This document shows, piece after piece, positions 45,664-56,350 of a DNA stretch of 64,000 bases. Position numbers and translations under genes: made by a program. Within the stretch, counting starts at the first letter, position 1. Each line of letters opens with the position of its first letter. Below the pieces are notes generated by a model that did not search any database, was not told where the DNA came from, and worked only from the letters and a program-made list of their open reading frames with translations. The DNA lies in the NCBI GenBank assembly GCA_029844215.1, contig CM056733.1, positions 69,469,794-69,533,793 of the forward strand, in the 5' to 3' direction. The stretch is from Przewalskia tangutica. Taxonomy: Eukaryota > Streptophyta > Magnoliopsida > Solanales > Solanaceae.

Positions 45664-46645
45664 AATCAGAAGCTCTAGAGTCTATAATCCAAATAAAATT
45701 ATCTATATGAGAAATCATACAAGATTTGAGAGACTTTCTGAATAGACCTTACCAGTAAAATTATCACTAGCAGTCATGATAACATTTTTAGAAGAATCAA
45801 CCATATCATAAAGCTGATGAAGGAGTGTAACTAGCTGAGAATATTGGTCCTTACTGAGGCCAGGAATCATAAAAGATATTGCAGCACTACTAGCAATGTT
45901 AGAAGTAGCTGATGTAGTCACATTTCCAAAGGGATCATCATTAGCATGAGCTTGCTGAAGAAGCCTCAATAGCTGGGAATGCTGGTCTTTGTTTTCGACC
46001 AGAGATCATAGGAATATAGATAGTACCAACAGTGATCATAGAAAGAGTATGCTCACAAGGCTGAACTTCAGCATTTGCAGCAGTCTTCTTAGAACCATTC
46101 TTGGTGAATTTAAAATCTGGTGGAAATTTATGCAATATGTAGCACTTCTCTATAATATGCCTATTTCGTTTGCAATAATTGCAAAAGAGAAGATCCTTAT
46201 CCTTTTGAGATTCAGAACTGACTTTGGATGGAAAGGAGAAAGATTGCCTGGAGGTTCCAACATTGAAGGAAACAATGGAAAAGAACTGAGAATAAGTAGA
46301 TACATGCCTTTGCTTTTCATCAGAGAGATGGATACTATATACAGTGCTTACTGAGGGAAAAGGCTTGATCATAAGAATATTACTTTTGGTTTGAACATAA
46401 GTGTTATTCAAACCCATGAGAAACTGGTACACCCTCTGCACAACTTCATTTATTTGATATTCTGACCTAGCTCCACAAGAAAGATGGAATGGCACAAGTA
46501 CTAAAGAAGCCCTTAGCACATTCGAAAGATGGACATAGAGTTGGTGACATGGATGAGTATTGTCATCCCCATGGAAAATAGCACGAGATGGAATCGTAGC
46601 AACCTTTGGATCAAAAGTTGAATTTGCAGTGTTATTGGTAGTCAT
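45664..46645 (-). pseudogene. C2 gag and protease start
   Basis: The frame at 45941-46645 (234 residues) starts MTTNNTANSTF. It carries a shortened capsid region (YQFLMGLNNTYVQTKSNILM), then a CCHC zinc knuckle, CNYCKRNRHIIEKC (residues about 153-166), which binds RNA. It is shorter than usual because the first half of the capsid domain is deleted. The next frame (45715-45969) is the variable gag tail. At 45664-45715 the protease active-site region reads WIIDSRASD, where the catalytic DSG is changed to DSR. hAT-B copy 2 follows directly. Confidence 0.85.
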
Positions 46646-47073
46646 GTTTTAGATTTTGCAGACAAAAATATGTATCTAATACGGATATGAGTTGAGTAAG
46701 TCACAAATATCGTTTTCCTTCGCAACCGGAAGAAATACAGCCTTAATAATAGAAGAGAACACCCGATCTTCTGAGTAGTAAATTCTGAAAACCCTATATT
46801 CTTCGGTGAAAACCCTAGATCTGATGAAAACCACTCAAAATAAGTCGAAATCGTTGATAAAACCCTAGATTTGGTGAAATCTACTCGAATTTCACCAAAA
46901 ATAAAACCAAAACCTGACACAACACTTGTTCATGGAAATCCCTCTAGAGATACAAAATAATTGTGATTTGCAGCAGAAACAAAAAATATACCATAACCCT
47001 AACAGAAAATGATAAGGGTGAGATCGGTGGAAAGCTTATCACGAGATCTATTAGGATCTGGGTTCTGATATAA
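46646..47073 (-). other. C2 leader and primer-binding site
   Basis: Non-coding leader between the 5' LTR and gag. The PBS reads TTATATCAGAACC on the minus strand (47061-47073), a decayed form of TGGTATCAGAGC. Two short copies of an AAACCCTAGAT-containing stretch occur at about 46808-46880. Confidence 0.6.
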
Positions 47074-47302
47074 TGTTAGAAGCTCAATCCATGGTAAAAA
47101 TCTCGTGAAAACAAGTATGATAAAGTCGGTAGAGAGAATTTTATTATTACAAAATATATTAGGCTCACTATATCGGACACCCATAATACAAACCAAATAC
47201 TCAGAAAACAAAATTAATTACAAGTGGGTCGAGTCCTATACAAATAAATGAAATAAAAACAGTATTGGCCCAAACTAAGTGATACCACTATCAATCTCCT
47301 CA
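47074..47302 (-). repeat. 5' LTR of C2 (outer limit approximate)
   Basis: Aligns with 31951-32207 over several blocks, with a larger gap in the GA-rich part. The inner end, TGTTAGAAG (plus strand), abuts the PBS. The outer end is taken as CTCCTCA by alignment. Confidence 0.65.
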
Positions 47303-47892
47303 GATCTCACGTTTTATCACTATATCATTCCTTATCCCCTTGAAAAGGGAGAATATCCTTTGGTGGACTTGGAATCTGCTTAACTATTACCAATAAAAAT
47401 ATAGTAAAAAAGGACCAGGAATTTTCTCTGTTTCCCATCAGTTACGTTATTGATTCATATTTTCTTTAGAGAAACTGTTATGTTCTTTATATTTATTGAC
47501 ATATACAATATATATCACTTGTATATTATCGTTATCATATGTATGTTTAGCGTATGTATAGTGATACACATGACATACAATAAAATAACACGAGATACAA
47601 GTGATATACAACGATTTATCATCATATGTCACTTGTATCTCGTGTATATTACTTTATGTAAAGTGATATATGTGACATGTATGTCACTTGTATCTCGTGT
47701 ATATTATTTTATGCAAGTGATAAATGTGACATATAATAATATACACCCGATATACGCACACTATGCACTTGATATACACTTATTTCGCCACCATACCACT
47801 ACTATAAAGCAGCATAACCATCACCAGAAACCACCATAATCGGCACTTGTTTCGCCATAGCGATGCAAAAACCATTTCCACTTCAAAAAAAA
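47303..47892. repeat. Intergenic stretch with 55-bp tandem and inverted repeats
   Basis: Two 55-bp units (47626-47680 and 47681-47735) start ATGTCACTTGTATCTCGTG. An inverted relative lies at about 47560-47612 (CGAGATACAAGTGATAT), so the region can fold back. An ORF over it reflects the repeat, not a gene. 47303-47450 and 47740-47892 show nothing recognisable. Confidence 0.6.
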
Positions 47893-48934
47893 TGTTAATA
47901 ACGTGGAAATTTTTGTGGGGATTTTAATTACCGTTCGTAAAAATATATGTGTATATTACGCAGACTTAAATGATGATGATTTTGACAAAAATACTGGCTT
48001 AGGTACTATTGGGTTCCGGGGGTAATACTATGGAACAATAAAAACAAACTGGAATAAATAAATTCGAACGTCAATTACAGTTTGCAAATGTCAGTGATAA
48101 TGTCGTCCGTCACAACTGACAACACTTCGATAAAACTGAAAAAACCTTTGAAGAGTAAAATGCAGCGGAAATAATAAAGAACACAAATGTTTATATTTAC
48201 ATAGGTTATATCACGGTCAATGCGCCAAAAGTATTATATATATATATATATATATATATACAATTGAGTATATTCCTTCTTTTACAATATTACAATATAA
48301 TACAAAAGGAATAAAAAGGTTTAAGCCGCATATGACTTATGCCTGAAAAATCTATCTAAATATACATAGACAACATCTCATTACAATTGCTTCAATAAAG
48401 AATAAATCTAGAATCTAGGCAGCAACTGTAATGTTGGACAGAATGTTGTCAACACGCTCAGGCAACATTTGTGATCCAGATTTCTGAGATGAAATCCCGA
48501 GAGCTCTCTTGGTATTTTTACATTTTGTTTCTGGATATGGATTCACTGATCTTCCCTCTCTATTTATAGTAGAGAGTCTTCCTTGAAAGGTTCATTGAAT
48601 CGTTGTAGAAGTTGAGGGAAAGGTGGGCAACTGATAAGGTTTGTTGGAGAAGAATGTGGAGCAAGATCCTCTAACTTCTTGGAATTGTTCCCCAAGTTTA
48701 GCAACATCTTGGACTTGGTCTTCCCACGTTTTTAATCAGCTCCTAATCACTTTTCCAAGTCACTTTACCATCGTGGTAAAAAATCCCACGAGATCTTCAG
48801 TTCCGTGAAGTAAGACAAAATTGTTTCACAGAATGTTGGTCCGAATGTCGTGACATTTGTTCCAACATTTCTGATTTTAACTTAGAGCTGAAAAATGATA
48901 TGTTTGTATCACAACACCAAACCCAACATTAACA
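47893..48934 (-). repeat. 3' LTR of C3 (outer limit inferred)
   Basis: On the minus strand it starts TGTTAATGTTGGG, right after a long polypurine tract (GAAAGGAAAAAAAAAGGAG). The outer limit is placed at TGTTAATAACG (47893) because it mirrors the start and gives a 1042-bp LTR, close to the ~1 kb usual for sireviruses. It contains a (TA)n tract at about 48234-48260. Confidence 0.6.
48234..48260. repeat. (TA)n microsatellite in the C3 LTR
   Basis: About 13 TA units. Confidence 0.95.
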
Positions 48935-49201
48935 TTCTCCTTTTTTTTTCCTTTCTTCACAAAACCTATTCTATTCTGTGCAAGTGACTTACGACAATGT
49001 CATAGATGTTGTCCCAACATCTATGATTACAATAATGTTTCCCCTTAACATGTGAAGGCATATAAAAAACATATGTACACCAGTGTATGCTACTATATAG
49101 GATTACACACAATGTTAGCACAATATAGATATACACATCATAAAGGGTTGAAGAAATAAATTAGCATATTAACCCATCATCCAAAATATTCAAACCATAT
49201 T

Positions 49202-49327
49202 CGCAACATCAACCAGTAGCATCAACTTCATACTTTATCAATCAGAAGCACCAACTAGTAGCAGCAGCTTCATAACTCATCATACAGCAGCACCAACTAG
49301 TAGCATCAGCTTTATAACTCATCATAC
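49202..49327 (-). repeat. Three 42-bp tandem units upstream of the C3 3' LTR
   Basis: Units at 49202-49243 (degenerate), 49244-49285 and 49286-49327 share ACCAACTAGTAGCA with AACTCATCATAC, followed by a partial AGCAGC-rich unit. Repeats in this zone are typical of sireviruses. Confidence 0.85.
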
Positions 49328-49352
49328 AGCAGCAGCAGCTTCCAGCAGCTTT

Positions 49353-51037
49353 CTACTCTTGCATAACTCCTTCTCTGCACAGAACAACAATATATAGCTT
49401 CTTCCTCTGCTCCCCCTGCATTAGCATTTCCTCGACTTCAGCATCATCATCATTTTCTCCCTCTTTTTGTGAAGAAAGCATCAGCATGAACTGGTTTCTG
49501 ACTTGAATCCGAGCATTCCTCACAGTATCAACCTCAGAGATTTGTTGGTTGGTCTTTGCAATTTGATTCACAAACCATTCAGTAGACAGTAGAGACTGTC
49601 TTGGACAAGTGTTGCCAAGAATTTTGGTGACATTCCTGTCAACATCTGCACATTTTCCTTCCATTCTCCAGGGTAGATCAATGACTCTGTCTCTACTCTT
49701 CAAAATTGTTTTGTTTACTGTGTACAGTTCAGGAGTCTTCCCTAGTGTGTCTTCTCTCTTAGGCTTAAGACCTAGGGTAGTTGAAATTTTGTATATCAGA
49801 GAGGGATAAAGGAGGATTGAGGTTAATTATTTTTGTGTCAAGTTGACAACTTGATGGAAGATCATTTTGCCCAGATCAACTCTCAAACCTTTTCCAATTT
49901 TATACAGCAGGGCAGCTTATTCTGTAGTTACAATTGACTCATTCATTGAAGAAAACCAATAGTGTATAGCAATTTGTGGAGGGTGGCAGACAGGGTTGTT
50001 AATTTAGAGGCTGGACATCTAGAGATCCTCTTATGCATTATACCTCATGTGAGGTACTCAATTACTTCATCTCTATTGTCCACTGCAGGGTCTGCTTCTC
50101 TAACATTCTCTTCAGCATTTAATCACATAAATTGGTTTATAACAACAGGTGTGAAAATATATACTTTGTTATAGAGATTTACCTTCCCAAATTTCTTTGA
50201 GTCGGTATCCTCTCTAGCAGAACTCAAATTAGCACAAAACAACCTGATTATATGGTCTTTTCTCAGTAACAGATCCTAAGAGTTGTCTTTCTTTTAAGCA
50301 CTCTACCAAACCATATTCTGAACAGGAGGCAATGTCTAAAAAAAAAATCAGATCTAATAAATTTATTCTTGTACCAATCCTAATTATCAGAATTAGCTTT
50401 AGAATAGAATTTGTCTGAGTAGATACATACCTCAATGTCTGAATCAGATTCGATTTTGCTGGAGAATATTGGAGTTTGTGTCTCTTCTGATGTTGGCTGA
50501 AATGTTGTCTGAAATGTTGTGGTATCAGTGGCAATATTCGGAGCAACACTCGATTTGACATATCTGGAAATTTCCTTTGAGAAGAATTGTTTCACTGGAG
50601 TTTCATCAGGAACTTCCTCGTTTTCTTGAGACACATTTTACAGTATAGAAGCATTTGGTTCTTCTTTACTCTATTCAGTTGAGAACACCAAGTCTGTGTC
50701 GTCACTGTCATTACTCGAGCAAGCAGGTATAGAAGTATCACATCTGGATCTTTGACTCTTCACGAACTGTTTTCTCAAACATTCTACTCGATCGACAAGT
50801 AGGGAAGGTAGAGGATCTTGATCTCTTACCCAATGCTGAAATATCAGATGTTTCATCAACATCTATTGGATTATTGTCATCACATGGATAGCTGATGTCT
50901 AAAGGTTCATCTAAACCTTTGAATACTATAGTTTTAGACAAGTCCTCTGTGGATGGTGAAGAAGGAAACCAGCAAGGTTGTTGTGGTTCAATATGCTCAG
51001 AAATGGTCGGTATGTTGGTTGTCATTGCCGTTGACAT
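49353..51037 (-). pseudogene. C3 extra 3' ORF (env-like position), broken
   Basis: Successive minus-strand frames (50738-51037, 50671-50862, 50380-50634, 50229-50561 and 49353-49703) follow each other with frameshifts and no other gene between. The start MSTAMTTNIPTISE (51037) leads into a Ser/Pro/Asp-rich N-terminal part with a basic patch, GKRSRSS. The last piece has a Gln/Asn-rich helix-like stretch (FVNQIAKTNQQISEVD) and an acidic tail. Some sireviruses have an ORF of unknown role here, often called env-like. I see no signal peptide or membrane segment, so envelope function is not supported. Position and composition are the only evidence. Confidence 0.55.
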
Positions 51038-52029
51038 TTGAGAGGTTTCTATTGGTGAATATTGTGGAGAGAGTTTTGACGAGATTGAGGATGGAGTTTG
51101 GAATGGTGATGATTACATCGGGTAGGTAGGATTATACCCGAGGTGTGATGTGATTTCCCTTTTTTTTAATTTTTTATTTTATAGAGAAAATCGAAAATGA
51201 TAAAAAATAATAAATGAGAGGAATATTTATATACATGACAAATCTTTCTAAGCAACAAAAATACCTTAGTCTTAGATATTTCAATTTTACACAATAACTT
51301 ACACCTAAAATATTTGGATAAAAAGATAAACATCATGGTAGGAATTCAATTTAATCTTATCATTTTAAAGTTCGAAATTCCTATTAAAACAAGACATAAA
51401 AATAGGGAGAAAAATCTGATTTTTCTTAAATCAGTTAAGAACATCATCCCAATAAATATCATTATTGAAAATGTCAACAACAATGTTGGCAACATTTTGG
51501 ACAACACAAGTATTATGATCCCGCAAGAACTTTTCATTTTGGCAACAAATCAAGACACATTTTATATGTGTTTGTGTGAGTTTAACCACTGGACCAATGT
51601 AACATTTTCCCATCGTGTCCTTTATCCAATCATAAAACACATACAAAATTATTTTCCGTGTCAAAAATAAGAATACTTATTTAGTATTCTCAAAATTTCT
51701 TTTGAAGCACTCGATACTCCTATAGAATAGGAACGATATCATTTCAAGGGCACTTGATACTCCTATAGAATAGGAACGATATCATTTCAAGGACTTTGCC
51801 TATTTTGCACAGTTGCCAAAGATAAGTAAAGACTTTGCCGCATTTTGATACTCCATTTTTATAATATCTAATATCACCGCAGAGAACAGTATCACTTTTG
51901 AATTATGTTCTTATTGAGGATCATACTTGTGTGGAAAATCATGCCATTATACAGTAACAAAAATCAGATTATGATATTACATAGGTAAATGTCATCCGAA
52001 ATATTAGAGACATTCCAGTCGACATTCAC
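51038..52029 (-). other. C3 non-coding region between RNase H and the 3' ORF
   Basis: AT-rich, with only short ORFs. It contains a 43-bp tandem duplication at 51707-51792. A run of T (about 51158-51166) forms a minus-strand purine tract. Confidence 0.45.
51707..51792. repeat. 43-bp tandem duplication
   Basis: 51707-51749 and 51750-51792 differ at one base. Each has the short palindrome TCCTATAGAATAGGA. Confidence 0.93.
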
Positions 52030-52617
52030 CAAAAATGTCTTTTTAGAGATTACAAAGACCAATAGATTTTTTCAAACTAGGAAATCTCTCATGGTCCAAA
52101 ACATTTTTAACAATATCAGCTAGTTGATGAAGAGTGTCAACATGTTCAATTTAAACTAGCTGTTTTTCAACCAAATCTCTTAAAAAATGATGTCTAATAT
52201 CAATATTACAGTACAAAAACAAAATGTTGCTAGTAAAATCATAGCCGTCTAACATGTGTCCTAGCCATATTAATTGAGAGCAACAACGTTCAGCTGCTAC
52301 ATATTCAGATTCAGCAGTTGAAAGTGCGACACAATTTTGTTTACGACTATACCAAGAAATAATATTATTGCCAAGATAAAAATATCATTCATTCGTACTC
52401 TTTCTATCATCCACATCATCAGCCTAATCTTTGTCACTATATCCTATTAAGTTAGGATTAGTGTATTTGGAATACCAAATCTCAACTCACATGTGCCGAC
52501 AATATATCTGATGACACGTTTTACGACATTTAAGTGGGAGATTTTGGGATAGGCTTAGAATCGTGCACCAACACAAACACTAAAGATAGGTTCTAAAGCA
52601 GTTATAAAACAAGAAAG
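52030..52617 (-). pseudogene. C3 RNase H remnant
   Basis: Minus-strand pieces keep the copia order: KRVIRYIVGTCELRFGI near 52460-52530; a degenerate YSDKDXADD-like stretch near 52400-52440; a SRKQNCVALSTAESEYVAAE-like stretch (the last part of the catalytic core) near 52275-52350; and DTLHQLADIVKNVLDHERF ending near 52060. Frames shift at least twice. It is interrupted upstream by gypsy C; the target duplication ACTAA ends at 52622. Confidence 0.8.
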
Positions 52618-53340
52618 ACTAATGTCACGACCCGACCCGACGGACCGCGACTAAGCGTTCTAATTGGACGTCCTTGCTGACCTGTCACTCTTAATTTATC
52701 TAATACAGAAATTTATAGAAATTTCGGCAGCACAACGCTGCTTTTACAACATATCCCTAAAATGGGAGAGCCGATAAGGCTGCCAAAACAACAACAAAAC
52801 AACATTCATAATAGGCTAGCCGACTAGGCTGTCACCCACCAACATCACGTGCACAAAGGCATAATCAAAATAAGCAAGCCGGCAAGGCTGCCACTAGATA
52901 ACAACATCAAAAACCCCAAAACAAGATACAAACATCCAACCCACAACTGTCTACAGACCTCTAAGAGCACAATACTGACATATGACGGGACAGGACCCCG
53001 TCGTGCCCAAAATATGCATAAGTCTGAAAGATAAAGGTCTGTACCAAAATAGTTGGCTCCGGAACAAAGGAGCTCTCCAATCGCAGATGAAATCCTAGAC
53101 TGGAGGGTCACCTATCTGAACACCTGAACCTGCGGGCATGAACGCAGACCCCCAGGAGAGGGGGGTCAGTACGAAATAATGTACTGAGTATGTAAAACAT
53201 AAAATACTGAAACTGAATAACAACTGTGCAAAGTAAAAAAAAAAAAAGTCATCAAATTTCATAAAACTGAGAATCATGTCTGAAAATCATATCATGTATA
53301 CTGAATCATAAATCATCATGCTCATGTCTGTATATAAAAT

Positions 53341-53490
53341 TGTATAACATGTCCCGGCCCTCTATGGAGGGACTCGATGGAATCTGTATCTGCGCGCGTA
53401 ACGTGTCTCGGCCCTCTATGGAGGGACTCGATGTAATCTGTGTATATATATATAACGTGTCTCGGCCCTCTAGTGAGGGACTCGATGAAT
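53341..53490. repeat. Tandem array in LTR C, three ~55-bp units
   Basis: Each unit has ACGTGTCTCGGCCCTCTATGG, shortened or altered, and GGACTCGATG. The partner array at 60441-60580 is present but with gaps inside each GGCCCTCTA word. Confidence 0.8.
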
Positions 53491-55428
53491 GATGCATGGC
53501 TGCGCACGAACATGATCTGGCCCGGGACTCAGTGGAGTAAAATAGTAACACTTAGCACGAGTAGATATCATGAGCAACTGTATGCAATTAAAATCATTAT
53601 GTGACTCTCAATAAAATTACTACCATAAACTCTGTTACTGAAACCATAACTAGTAAATAATCATTTTTAAAACTGAACTGGTAGGAGTTAAGTACGTCCG
53701 TCGTACTTTCATAAAAATCATGTCAAAAGAAAGAAGGAAAGGTATCACATACCTCTTAGGCGAACTAATCAACTCGATATTAAGGTATGCCTCGTCTAGT
53801 ACTTCAACCTATAATAAGGAATAACACGCTCGTCAATTTTGATTTTCTAATGTAAGTTGTATGAATAACGGCTCCCTTATTTCTATAAAAATTTGGGCAG
53901 CATTTCCTTTGTTTATGTGCGTATCCACAATTTTCCAACAATCCAAATCAGCCAGCAATTCAACTCCAACTAACAATCCAATTCAAACCAATAATCCAAC
54001 CATTTCAATATGTAATCTAACTAGGCTCCATATACCGCATATACGCCGTCATATAACCCCTTTCTCGTTACTTATGAAAGACAATAATTTAAATCATCAA
54101 GGTGATTATCGTACATATTTACCATATTCATTCAATACTTAAAATGTTACGACAATGTCTAAAAAGATTTCATAATTCCTTTCTTGGTTTCTTAAATCCA
54201 TTTCGTCTCGCGTCACCTTATATAACTAATTACATCACCAAGTATCAATGCTTCTTTCAATTGTTAACACACAATTAGTGACGATGTCAATAATAGCAAC
54301 AACGATTATATGGCACCAAAACAGTCAGTAAAGGGTCGCACAATGTCCGAAAGTTATTCATGAGTTTTAGGCCATTTAACATGCAACCATTTGCTCTTTC
54401 CTTAATAAATAATCCAACTTATTTTTCAACAACTCCATATAATGAACACATCTTAAATCTTCACAAGTTATTCCATTTTTAACACGCAATTAGTAATGGA
54501 ATTTACAACATACAAATCCAACGCATGCCCAAAATAATCCAATTTCGGTTCAACGTCCAAATTCCATATGCATTGTCTAAATTCAAGATTTCTTCATAAC
54601 ACAAGTCCATTACTTCAACTACAACAATATGCAACTTTGATTATAGCAGAGAAAGAATAATTTTCATACCTTAATTTAATCCCCAAAACAGTCCCGATTT
54701 TTAGTCACTGCTTCGTCAGCTGAACTTGTAACGTCGATAACTCTCTACTCCAGTGTGCTATCGACGATCGGTTTGTTGAGTTAGAAACTAGACTCGAGGC
54801 TTTTGAAACACCCAAAAACTCCTAATATGCTAGGAGATATTCCCTTCCAAATTTGACTAAAAATCTGTCGAGCAGTCCCGAAAATCTGCTCACTGTCCCA
54901 GCGAAACATGTCATTGTTTTGGTCATTTTCTTGCCCAATTCTTCATTTTTTTTAACTCCATTCAACATGCAACCATCTATGGTGTTACTACATCATTCCT
55001 ACACAATTTTCATCCACAAATATATCCAAAAATTGGACAAAACCCGATACCTAGGGGTTGTTGGCAGTGGCCCGATTTGGCCACTGTTTTGGGTCAAGAT
55101 TTGGCTTCTAATTGTGATGGATTAATCTAGTAAGAAGATTGCAATGTGACTTAAATTCTTGGCTATGGATAGTGAGATTTTCGGATTGGAATTGAGAGAA
55201 AAGATGAAGATTTGGGTGTTTAAGAATGAAAATAGAATTGAAATGAAAAGGGGTTTGGGTATTAAATCCAAATCTGAAAATAGTTTTTAAAAATTACACT
55301 TTGTCCCTTAATAGTCTTCTTTAGTCAAGACAATCCCCAAGTAATAAATCTTAATCCTACTCCTATTAATCTCAAACACCCGTTGCCTTGAATTCTTATC
55401 ATCATATCTTTTATACGTCACTAATCCA

Positions 55429-55431
<3 letters not shown>

Positions 55432-55502
<71 letters not shown>
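55432..55502. repeat. (AT)n microsatellite in LTR C, ~35 units
   Basis: The matching site in the partner LTR (62537-62557) has only about 10 units, so the tract changed length after insertion or was misassembled. Confidence 0.95.
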
Positions 55503-55506
<4 letters not shown>

Positions 55507-55653
55507 ATTATTATTAAAGAAATTTCCGACGTCGTATTCGCCATTACCAATAATTAATCCGTATTAGCACGTAAAATATATTTAAATTCAAAAATTGAAT
55601 CTTAATCCTTAATGACGTTCTTAAACCTTGTCTTAAACTTACGAGGTGTAACA

Positions 55654-56350
55654 TTCTTCCCCCCTTAGAAACATTCGTTCTCGAATGTTCATTACAAGTC
55701 TTATGCGAGAAAACAAATTCGGCAGAGTCTCTTTTATAACTATGTCTATCCACCTGTATCCAGCAAACCAACAGATGTCTCACAGGGCCACAATATAACA
55801 CACATGCAATTCACCAATTCAAAATAGTCAAGGAACCAAATTACTTGTGAACATTCAACCGAATCTTATGTAATACCTTGAACAAAGTTAAAGAGTCTTC
55901 ATGCAGTGCTATACTCCTCTATTTTCGAATTTGCCACAACATTCCAGCTGGTACTACCTTGTACACCTGCTTTAATTTGTAAATGGTATGTAATGTTTCC
56001 CCAAATCATCGCATACTTAATCATGACAATTCGTATGTATACATTACATTGTTAACATAGTTCCATAGAGATTTGTGACTCCGTATGCGAAACAAGTGAT
56101 CTCTCATTCCTTGATGTAAGACATTATATCAGCAACATCTTGATACTATATTAACTCCAATATGATGCAACACTTTATCCACTGGGATTTTAGATTTTCA
56201 CATCGTCCATAGAAAGAAATATACCTTGAATGACATTCTTTTAACCCACATTTACATATATACCTCAGAAGGATAGGATCTTTATCTCAACAAATCTCAT
56301 ACACTTGGCACAGTAAATTTACTAAAACTTGTCATTATCCACCAAGGGTT
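55654..56350 (-). other. Gypsy C internal, PPT-proximal non-coding part
   Basis: Begins at the PPT and ATTCGAGAACGAATGTTTCT (minus strand), the same context as gypsy A and B. No coding motifs recognised beyond that. Confidence 0.5.

Larger units (their letters stand above)
31951..47302 (-). mobile_element. Ty1/copia retrotransposon C2, interrupted and rearranged by hAT elements
   Basis: LTR-like ends at 31951-32207 and 47074-47302 share GTATGATAAAGTC, GAGAGAATTTTATTAT, CAAACCAAATACTCAG and AATTAATTACAAGTGGG. On the minus strand the order is 5' LTR, PBS, leader, gag, protease, [hAT-B copy 2, flipped segment, hAT-B copy 1], integrase, RT, RNase H, PPT (TTGAAGGGGA), 3' LTR. A target duplication is not evident and the LTRs differ considerably, so this is an old element whose outer limits are approximate. 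All genes are broken. Confidence 0.82.
52623..55653 (-). repeat. 3' LTR of gypsy C
   Basis: 3031 bp. It includes a small tandem array (53341-53490) and a (AT)n tract (55432-55502). It is followed on the plus strand by the C-rich complement of the PPT. Confidence 0.93.

Noticed and set aside
47450..47839. 129-codon ORF as a candidate gene
   Set aside because: It spans the 55-bp tandem and inverted repeats, has Ile/Tyr/His-rich low-complexity sequence and no recognisable domain.
51707..51792. TCCTATAGAATAGGA palindromes resembling recombinase sites
   Set aside because: A simple tandem duplication in an AT-rich TE region. No recombinase gene is nearby and the similarity to known sites is only partial.
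55308..55550. ORF with alternating Tyr-Ile residues
   Set aside because: A translation of the (AT)n microsatellite.
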